NCBI GenBank assembly: GCA_002359055.1
Contig: DEQC01000004.1
Span: 1-20,849 of the forward strand
Direction of reading: 5' to 3'
Length of the DNA: 20,849 nt
Source: Flavobacteriales bacterium UBA3376
GTDB taxonomy: Bacteria; Bacteroidota; Bacteroidia; Flavobacteriales; Weeksellaceae
The position numbers were made by a program, and so were the translations under genes. The notes under the pieces were generated by a model. It made no database searches. It was not told where the DNA came from and saw nothing but the letters and a program-made list of their open reading frames with translations. Shown here one piece after another: positions 16,001 to 20,849 of this stretch. Positions within the stretch are counted from its first letter, which is position 1; each line of letters opens with the position of its first letter.

Positions 16001-16239
16001 TAAGGAATCGACTTTATGATAGGTTGCTCACAAGCAGCTAAAGTAACTGCAGCTGTACTAAAACCTAAAAGTTTCAAAAAGTCTCGACGGCTTGTCGACG
16101 TTCCTTCCATCGCCTTTGAATTACCCAAAAGATCTTCCACAGGAAGTTCTTCTGGAAACTCTTTCGAGGCCAATTGTTTAGTTAAATCTGGATTATTTAA
16201 CTCTTCAATACTTCTCCAATATGTTTTTTTAGAAGCCAT
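13021..16239 (-). CDS. actB: Alternative complex III subunit ActB (molybdopterin-like domain plus iron-sulfur domain)
   Basis: ActB is the large peripheral electron-transfer subunit, 1072 residues. The N-terminal extension starts with YWRSIEEL, followed by a twin-arginine signal SRRDFLK (R51, R52) ending at a lipobox-like LAAC (C70). Residues of about 75-750 form the molybdopterin-oxidoreductase-like domain, which in this family has lost the cofactor. The C-terminal ferredoxin-like domain begins near C795. Its cysteines run CTGCGACIVAC (4), CQHCNHAPCETVC (4), CVGTRYCANNC (3) and CSFC plus CAAAC (4). These 15 ligands fit three [4Fe-4S] clusters and one [3Fe-4S] cluster. Twin-arginine export and possible lipid anchoring place it on the periplasmic side. 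It lies 24 bp after actA and 29 bp before actC. Confidence 0.96.
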   Translation of the reverse strand: MASKKTYWRSIEELNNPDLTKQLASKEFPEELPVEDLLGNSKAMEGTSTSRRDFLKLLGFSTAAVTLAACEQPIIKSIPYVVKPESIKPGVPTWYASTYFDGYDYANVLIKTREGRPIRITPNKSAKYYGTTNARVQAAVLSLYDSDKVRGPLEKGENGFKSLSWSSLDEQVLSKLKTVGGKKVVILTSSLPSPTTKKLIEDFKAKYPTTEHVVYDAVDYSPALDAAESIYGQRVLPYYDLSNTELVVGFNADFLGDYNGGGMEKSYSQARKPGNKMMRHIQVETNLSLTGANADTRYPMKPTEVLKTLAEVYKGLTSSTSNEVAKAIVDELKAKGSKAVVMADGNKEAFELCFAINQILTSEAVSKDKVNLLKEGNNTNFDQFLNDAKAGNVGVLFTFQANPIYNHSKASELEAAFGKIGLKVAMSEKLDETARLMDLIAPVPHALESWNDINPLTGVYSLQQPTIQRVFFTRQFQDSLLAWLKDSAEENVDDIESLNQDPDTVELLMPKDSYQQPATDFYKYLKDNWEANILPNMGYSFNQALYNGYNETNETVSLNGSTDASAAADKLSNLTVSEWELQLYTSNGVGDGTQANNPWLQELPDPITRTSWDNFLTLNPLDAEKLGIKTEDNANVKNGRFQFDGDYVSITANGVTIEEVPVFVQPGQAVGTIGLAVGYGRTKGGKVCNELGVNAYPLMNGNGFSIGKVEISQAIKGKKHEFATMQMQNTLMGRYEIARQASLDDFLNKPADEWNDPSVMPTWRGVSPETEVDLWRGFDRSTGPHFNLSIDLNACTGCGACIVACQAENNTAVVGKQEMRMSRDMYWLRIDRYYSDTTNNLRTQKVALEGEAGLPDYATSDHAKAIAQPMTEAAQYKLLIKPAEENPDVIFQPMLCQHCNHAPCETVCPVAATSHGRQGQNMMAYNRCVGTRYCANNCPYKVRRFNWFEYALNDKFDFHMNDDLGRMVLNPDVVVRSRGVMEKCSFCIQNTQAAILKAKKEGRRVTDDEFKDSVACAAACPSDAMIFGDINDKDSEVKELSEDKRVYRVLEELGTKPNVFYHVKIKNRIEQA

Positions 16240-16263
16240 TTATATCGCTCTTAAATTAAATTC

Positions 16264-17685
16264 TTAATAATGACACTTTGCACATTCCATACCTCCGATA
16301 GCATCTACCGTAATCTTCGTACCCTCACCATACTCTTGCTTCAACTTCTCATGAAGATCAGCATAATACTGACTATTGTACTCATTCGTCATATCAACCT
16401 CAGTTGTACGGTGACATTCAATACACCAACCCATAGTAAAGTCGTTAGCCATTTCTACTTCTTCCATCTTACTCACATCTCCGTGACATGCATAACAAAC
16501 TTGACTATTCATTGGTAAATCCAACTCCTCAGCATTAGGTATAGTACCTTCAGCTATTGCTTTTAAAATCGCCTTCTCTCCAGCAACAACGTGTTGTTGG
16601 TGACTGAAATAAACAAAATCAGGCATATTGTGAATTCTAACCCACTCAATAGGTTTTTGCTCACCTGTATATTCATTTTTCTTAGGATCCCATCCGATAG
16701 CATCGTACATTTTGTGGATTTGCTCTGTATAGAAAGCTTTCACTTCCTCTCCATTTGAGAACTTACCACTTGCAACTAGCTCTTCTTCATAATAATCCCC
16801 TTTGTATTCGTTCACTGTTCTGTGACAATTCATACATAAATTAGGCGAAGGTATCCCTGAAACTTTTCCATATTTCGCATCACTGTGACACAACTGACAG
16901 TCTATACCTTGAATTCCTGCGTGAATATGGTGTGAGAAATAAATTGGTTGTTCCGGCTGATAACCTTTATCGACTCCGATTCCAAACATGAAATTCCAAA
17001 GTCCATAAAACGCTAACAACACAAAAGCAGCCAAACCTAATTTAAATGCATTGTTGTATTTATCAATCAAGCCAGCCAAAGTGATAGGCTCGCCCTCTTC
17101 AGCATCCAATCCTTTTGACAATTTTTCTAACTGATGCAATCTGAAAAGAATCCAAACCAGCATAGCTGCCAAGATGAAGAAACCAACGATGATAACACCG
17201 TTTACTCCTGAACCCGATGCTTGTTTCGCAGCAGCCTCAGCCTCTGCCAGTTTCGCCTTTTCTGCTTTCATCTCTTCATATGCAACAAGACCACCCTCTG
17301 GATCGCTCGTATATGCCAAGATATCATCAATATCCTGCTCACTCAAAGCTGGGAAAGCATTCATCGGTAATTGGTTATGTCTTTCGAACACCTCAATAGC
17401 ATAAGCATCTCCCGACTCACGAAGCGCCTTATTGTCCTTAATCCAAGCATGAAGCCACTCTCGACCTACTCCTGCTTCTTCTCTAACTCGGTCAACTACG
17501 TTTCTTAACTCCGGCCCTACTAACTGCCCATCAATTTGGTGACAAGCTGTACAATTCGCCTGAAACAAGTCATATCCGTTTCCAACATCACCATTGATCT
17601 CATCTTGAGAATAAGAAAATGAAAATAAGGCTAAGAATATAGCCAAACTCAATAATTTCGATTTGTAAAGTATTCGTGAATTCAT
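16264..17685 (-). CDS. actA: Alternative complex III subunit ActA, monohaem cytochrome c domain fused to pentahaem domain
   Basis: ActA is the multihaem cytochrome of alternative complex III. The 473-residue protein has an N-terminal signal sequence (to about residue 27) and then a class I cytochrome c-like domain with CTACH at 45-49, M108 being a plausible distal ligand. Two hydrophobic helices (about 161-183 and 214-237) are joined by a short, probably cytoplasmic loop, placing both haem domains in the periplasm. The C-terminal domain has five more sites: CQLCH 263-267, CMNCH 284-288, CYACH 397-401, CIECH 421-425 and CAKCH 468-472, two residues from the C-terminus. An Ala/Glu/Lys helix (136-155) precedes helix 1. 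Six haem sites exceed the classic five of ActA, which points to a fusion. It is first in the operon, with a promoter about 55 bp upstream. Confidence 0.95.
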   Translation of the reverse strand: MNSRILYKSKLLSLAIFLALFSFSYSQDEINGDVGNGYDLFQANCTACHQIDGQLVGPELRNVVDRVREEAGVGREWLHAWIKDNKALRESGDAYAIEVFERHNQLPMNAFPALSEQDIDDILAYTSDPEGGLVAYEEMKAEKAKLAEAEAAAKQASGSGVNGVIIVGFFILAAMLVWILFRLHQLEKLSKGLDAEEGEPITLAGLIDKYNNAFKLGLAAFVLLAFYGLWNFMFGIGVDKGYQPEQPIYFSHHIHAGIQGIDCQLCHSDAKYGKVSGIPSPNLCMNCHRTVNEYKGDYYEEELVASGKFSNGEEVKAFYTEQIHKMYDAIGWDPKKNEYTGEQKPIEWVRIHNMPDFVYFSHQQHVVAGEKAILKAIAEGTIPNAEELDLPMNSQVCYACHGDVSKMEEVEMANDFTMGWCIECHRTTEVDMTNEYNSQYYADLHEKLKQEYGEGTKITVDAIGGMECAKCHY

Positions 17686-17737
17686 TTACTAAACATTGTA
17701 TTCGGTTACAAAATGTTAAATTTTCTATTTAACTGCA

Positions 17738-17771
17738 CAAAAATAGGTTCAAACCTTAATAAAAACACAAA
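17738..17771 (-). promoter_or_regulatory. Promoter of the actABCDEF operon
   Basis: On the minus strand TTTG (17771-17768) is followed after 22 bases by TATTTTTG (17745-17738). It fits the Bacteroidota consensus at every defined position and within the accepted spacing. The start site would be near 17733, giving an A/U-rich leader of about 48 nt before the actA ATG at 17685. A second CAAA at 17750-17753 is too close to act as the -33 element. Confidence 0.6.
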
Positions 17772-17927
17772 AATGCAGCAATGAACTTGTCATTTTTTGT
17801 TAATTTAAAATGTTTCTAAATAAAGATTTACAGAACTATCAGTATATCAATCCTATTAGTTTTATAGGACATATAGCTCTTAACTTTTCTTTTTATAAAA
17901 ATATAACTTCATATTTATATTCTAACT

Positions 17928-17935
17928 TATATTTG
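17928..17935 (+). promoter_or_regulatory. Candidate -7 promoter element for the SPOR-domain gene
   Basis: TATATTTG matches TAnnTTTG exactly and ends 21 bp before the ATG at 17957. There is no clear TTTG at the -33 position, where the sequence is simply AT-rich. It is divergent from the act promoter; the two -7 elements are about 180 bp apart, so the 271-bp gap carries separate promoters. Confidence 0.45.
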
Positions 17936-17956
17936 TAGAAATTTGAAATTTAAATC

Positions 17957-18448
17957 ATGAATAAATACTTCATTATTTTATTATCAATCCTCAGCTTTCA
18001 ATTGAACGCTCAAATCAACAATGGAAACTATAGTCAATGGAGCTACAAAGATTCTATCAGCGGTGGTGAAGCCAATATAATCTTAGATAAAAAATTAGAA
18101 AATATAGTCAAAGCTAAAGAGCAAAGTATTTGTCTCAACGAAGCTCTGAAACCTCCTCGTGAATTGACCCCAGACGAAAAATGTGCGAAGCAACAAAAAA
18201 TTATGGGTTACAAAATTCAAATCTTCTATACCAAAGATAGAAGCGCCGCAGAAAAGGTGAGAGATGATTTCAATAAGAAATTTCCAAACCTAACTCCTGA
18301 GCTCATTTACGCAAGTCCTGATTATAGGGTGTTAGTGGGTGATTATTTCACCAGAGCTTCAGCAAGCGATGACCTGAGAAGAATTAAGAGAACTTATCCG
18401 GCAGCCTTTGCTGTACAATGGAGAATTTGGTGTAGAAAAGCCATTTAA
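17957..18448 (+). CDS. Secreted SPOR-domain protein
   Basis: A 163-residue protein with a cleavable signal peptide (about residues 1-18, ending LNAQ) and no lipobox. A short linker precedes a C-terminal SPOR-like domain from about residue 85 (GYKIQIFYTKDRSAAEKV) through the DYRVLVGDYFTR block to the end. SPOR domains bind denuded glycan strands of peptidoglycan, often at the division septum, so a periplasmic, wall-associated role is likely but unproven. Three cysteines in the mature part (two in the linker, within LNEAL and DEKCAK contexts, and one four residues from the C-terminus in WCRKAI) could form a disulfide. It is divergent from the act operon, and convergent with dnaG through a shared terminator. 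Confidence 0.78.
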   Translation: MNKYFIILLSILSFQLNAQINNGNYSQWSYKDSISGGEANIILDKKLENIVKAKEQSICLNEALKPPRELTPDEKCAKQQKIMGYKIQIFYTKDRSAAEKVRDDFNKKFPNLTPELIYASPDYRVLVGDYFTRASASDDLRRIKRTYPAAFAVQWRIWCRKAI

Positions 18449-18465
18449 TATTTAATCAATGAATT

Positions 18466-18506
18466 AAAAAAGCGATTGATAACTCATAATTATCAATCGC
18501 TTTTTT
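18466..18506. terminator. Bidirectional intrinsic terminator between the SPOR gene and dnaG
   Basis: A 17-bp perfect stem (18466-18482 with 18490-18506) surrounds a 7-base loop. The core is GCGATTGATA/TATCAATCGC. An A-run on the left and a seven-base T-run on the right give each strand a U-tract. It lies 18 bp after the SPOR-gene stop and 24 bp after the leftward dnaG stop, so it serves both convergent transcripts. Confidence 0.9.
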
Positions 18507-18529
18507 TATAAATTAAATCTTTCTAAACA

Positions 18530-20467
18530 CTAAACCACACGATTCAAAGCTTTGAAAATATCAGATCTGGCTTTCGTCAATTTCATAATCTTATCCAAAT
18601 GCTCAGTTCGCAAATCACCTGAAATATCTTCGGCCTTTAGAATCTCTGAATATTCCTTGATAAAATTCTCTATATGCAAACTCTTAAATCTCAAAATTGT
18701 ATCAGTTACATCTTTTGCTATGTTTTGCTCTTTGGGTTTGATGTAAATTTCCAATTTATTTTTCCAATTTTCACTGATAGAATACTTCTCTATCATTGCC
18801 TCTGAAGCTACACCCGTTTTATCTTGGTCAAATAATTTTATAAAAAAATCTCCAACCCTCAACTCGTTTGATTCGATTCCCATTTTAACATCTTCCAAAA
18901 TCGATTGATAAACTTCATTCGACATTCTAAAATCGTTGATTTCAAAATGAGCGATAATTTCTTCGACTACTGTAGTTTGATAAGTTTCACCTTGCTCGTC
19001 TTTCAATTCGATGATCAAATCTCCATATTGCATAATCAAGCGAACCAACTCTTCCTCGATAAAAGCTTTCTGATTTATACTTACCTTTTCGGTTTTGACA
19101 ACTTCCAAAGTCGAACTTTCCTTAGGAGTTTGACTTTTCTTTTGAATTTCACTCTGCTTTCTTTGAAGCGCTTGCTCCAATTCTTTGAACATCACTTCTT
19201 CCCTTACCTCCATCAGCTTTGAAGCTTCTTGAATGTACAATTCTCTTTGGATAATGTTTGGAATCAAAGCGATGCTCTGGATGATGTCTCTAACCAATTC
19301 GGCCTTTTTTACAGGATCATTCTGAGCTTCTTCTAAAAGAACATTGGATTTGAATCGAATGAAATCTGTAGCATTTTCTTTGATGTATTCTTGAATTTCT
19401 TCGGAAGTATGTTTTTGAGCAAATGAATCAGGATCCTCCCCATCTGGAAGCAATAAAACTTTTACATTTAATTCTTGTTCCAGGATCAAATCAATCCCTC
19501 GAAATGAAGCTTGAACTCCAGCTTTATCACCATCATAAAGCAAAATCACATTGGGCGTCAACCTTTTGATCAAACGAATTTGCTCCGGTGTCAAAGCCGT
19601 CCCTGAACTCGATACTACATTTTCAACTCCTGCCTGATGCAATGAAATCACATCGGTATAACCTTCGACCAACAAGCATTCATCCTGACGTAAAATCGCT
19701 TGTTTTGATTGAAAAATTCCATAAAGAATTTTACTTTTTTGGTAAATTTCAGATTCAGGTGAATTTAAATATTTAGCAGCTTTGACATCGCTTCGCAAAA
19801 TTCTCGCACCAAACCCCAAAGTTCTTCCTGAGAAACTATGGATTGGAAAAATCACTCTTTCACGAAAACGATCAAATCCATAATCGCTATTTTCTCTATA
19901 TATCGATAAACCTGAAGCTTCTAAAATGCTTTTTCCATAACCTTTGTTCTCTGCAAAAGTCGTAAAAGCATTTCTTTGTTGAGGCGAATAACCCAATTCA
20001 AATTTCTTAATCGTTTCGAGCGTATATCCTCTTTCTTTGAAATAGGTCAAACCGATGTTTTTCCCTTCTTCTGATGTATGCAATTGATCGACAAAGAACT
20101 TTTTCGCAAATTCAGAAACGATGAATAAACTTTCTCTAAGTTTTAATTCTTCTTTTTGTTCTTCTGTTCGCTCACCTTCTTCTTCAATTTCAATATTGTA
20201 TTTCTTTGCCAACCATCGCAAAGCTTCTGGGTAATTGAATTGCTCATGCTCCATCAAAAAAGTCACGACATTCCCACCCTTGCCTGTAGAAAAATCCTTC
20301 CAAATTTGTTTGGCTGGTGAAACCATAAAAGATGGAGTTTTCTCATCCGTAAAAGGTGAAAATCCTTTCAAATTACTCCCCGCTCTTTTCAAACTCACAA
20401 AATCACCAATCACATCTTCTACACGTGCCGCTGAAAAAATTCTATCGATAGTTTGTCTTGAAATCAT
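18530..20467 (-). CDS. dnaG: DNA primase DnaG with a zinc-binding domain lacking its ligands
   Basis: DnaG synthesises RNA primers for the replication fork. The 645-residue protein has the N-terminal CHC2-type fold (residues 1-95), an RNA-polymerase core with TOPRIM domain, and a C-terminal helicase-interacting region after about residue 430. The TOPRIM acids are present: E268 in LLVEGYTD, D312 and D314 in LLYDGDKAG. In the zinc domain the surrounding framework (KGFSPFTDEKTPSF, then KDFSTGKGGN) is conserved, but the four metal ligands are replaced: S37, T40, D58 and T61 stand where E. coli has C40, H43, C61 and C64. The domain therefore probably folds without zinc. I recall the same substitution pattern in some Flavobacteria primases. 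It starts 16 bp after the DoxX-family gene, suggesting one transcript. Confidence 0.95.
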   Translation of the reverse strand: MISRQTIDRIFSAARVEDVIGDFVSLKRAGSNLKGFSPFTDEKTPSFMVSPAKQIWKDFSTGKGGNVVTFLMEHEQFNYPEALRWLAKKYNIEIEEEGERTEEQKEELKLRESLFIVSEFAKKFFVDQLHTSEEGKNIGLTYFKERGYTLETIKKFELGYSPQQRNAFTTFAENKGYGKSILEASGLSIYRENSDYGFDRFRERVIFPIHSFSGRTLGFGARILRSDVKAAKYLNSPESEIYQKSKILYGIFQSKQAILRQDECLLVEGYTDVISLHQAGVENVVSSSGTALTPEQIRLIKRLTPNVILLYDGDKAGVQASFRGIDLILEQELNVKVLLLPDGEDPDSFAQKHTSEEIQEYIKENATDFIRFKSNVLLEEAQNDPVKKAELVRDIIQSIALIPNIIQRELYIQEASKLMEVREEVMFKELEQALQRKQSEIQKKSQTPKESSTLEVVKTEKVSINQKAFIEEELVRLIMQYGDLIIELKDEQGETYQTTVVEEIIAHFEINDFRMSNEVYQSILEDVKMGIESNELRVGDFFIKLFDQDKTGVASEAMIEKYSISENWKNKLEIYIKPKEQNIAKDVTDTILRFKSLHIENFIKEYSEILKAEDISGDLRTEHLDKIMKLTKARSDIFKALNRVV

Positions 20468-20483
20468 AAGTTGAATTGATTTT

Positions 20484-20849
20484 TTAATTCATTGTCAATA
20501 AATAAATTAAAAAAAATGTTGGAATTAAATATATAACTATAGTTTGAGCACCTGCATAATCCTTTGCAATTCTTTGTCCCAAAAAAAGACATAGAAAAGT
20601 TACTGCCGACAAAATAGCAGCTATCAATGCTATCATTAGATTCCCGTTCAACGCTAAAACAAATGCTCCAACCATAGCCAATGCTCCAGAAATTATTTCC
20701 AAAACGGTGATAATATTGAAGTTTAAATCGACTATGTTTTTAAAAATAGATTGAGAAAAATGACTTCGCAACCATTCCAAATTTCCTTTTCTATCTACTA
20801 CTTTATCAATTCCTGATTGCAAAAAAACTATGCCCAGCATTATTAAAAT
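20484..20849 (-). CDS. DoxX-family membrane protein (5' end outside the window)
   Basis: A small hydrophobic protein with four predicted transmembrane helices. The first contains LGIVFLQSGIDK, matching the usual DoxX motif of a helix ending in SGxxKL/V. A short amphipathic segment and three further helices follow, ending TMN. An ATG lies at 20840, but the frame stays open to the window edge without a stop, and the first helix would be short if translation began there. The true start is therefore probably further upstream and the gene is cut by the edge. DoxX proteins are poorly defined membrane proteins linked to redox or thiosulfate metabolism; no specific role can be assigned. The gene sits 16 bp upstream of dnaG in the same direction. 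Confidence 0.72.
   Translation of the reverse strand: MLIMLGIVFLQSGIDKVVDRKGNLEWLRSHFSQSIFKNIVDLNFNIITVLEIISGALAMVGAFVLALNGNLMIALIAAILSAVTFLCLFLGQRIAKDYAGAQTIVIYLIPTFFLIYLLTMN

Noticed and set aside
13021..16239. ActB read as an active molybdenum oxidoreductase
   Set aside because: Position within actABCDEF and the iron-sulfur fusion identify it as ActB, a family in which the molybdopterin-like domain is known to be cofactor-free.
16016..16267. Rightward open frame opposite the start of actB
   Set aside because: It is antisense to the conserved twin-arginine and N-terminal region of actB, with no promoter or recognisable protein features.
1..20849. Mobile elements, CRISPR arrays, toxin-antitoxin or defence systems
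   Set aside because: No transposase, integrase, direct-repeat array, or defence-type protein could be seen on either strand; all genes look like core chromosomal functions with uniform base composition.

Overview
The window is a low-GC (roughly one-third G+C) chromosomal segment from a member of the Bacteroidota, most likely a Flavobacteriales-type organism. The supporting signs are an alternative complex III operon, a PorV/PorQ-family outer-membrane protein, DUF4136 and outer-membrane beta-barrel proteins, a Flavobacteria-like DnaG, and promoters fitting the Bacteroidota sigma-A consensus TTTG-N17-23-TAnnTTTG instead of -35/-10 boxes. Family-level placement is not possible from the sequence alone. 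No tRNA or rRNA genes, insertion sequences, CRISPR arrays, phage or defence genes were found, and gene density is high with no gene-free stretch above 300 bp.

Layout. Bases 1-188 hold a good leftward promoter for a gene that begins at or beyond the left edge. A PorV/PorQ-family protein (leftward, 189-1280) is divergent from a tightly packed rightward group: phosphatidylserine synthase pssA, a DEDDh 3'-5' exonuclease overlapping it by 8 bp, and an OsmC-family protein. mnmA (tRNA 2-thiouridylase) follows with its own promoter and a bidirectional terminator. The next genes all run leftward: a DUF4136 lipoprotein, two tandem paralogous 8-stranded-type beta-barrel proteins, sucD, and a DUF2891 lipoprotein.

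The centre, 9012-17685, is a complete leftward actABCDEF operon for alternative complex III, the menaquinol:cytochrome c (or oxidase) oxidoreductase that replaces the bc1 complex. It has a recognisable promoter (17738-17771), very short intergenic gaps and its own terminator (8957-8989). No cytochrome oxidase genes follow it. ActA carries six CxxCH haem sites (one in an N-terminal domain plus five), ActB has 15 cysteines arranged for three [4Fe-4S] and one [3Fe-4S] cluster, ActE is a monohaem lipoprotein, and ActC and ActF are the multi-spanning NrfD-like quinol subunits.

Divergent from it lies a small secreted SPOR-domain protein. It is separated by a convergent, bidirectional terminator from dnaG, whose zinc-finger fold has lost all four metal ligands while the TOPRIM catalytic acids remain. 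A DoxX-family membrane protein runs off the right edge, 16 bp upstream of dnaG.

I did not find a convincing undescribed multi-gene system. The items most worth a second look are the ligand-less DnaG zinc domain, the haem architecture and isolation of the act operon, and a set of inverted repeats sitting on or just downstream of candidate promoters.
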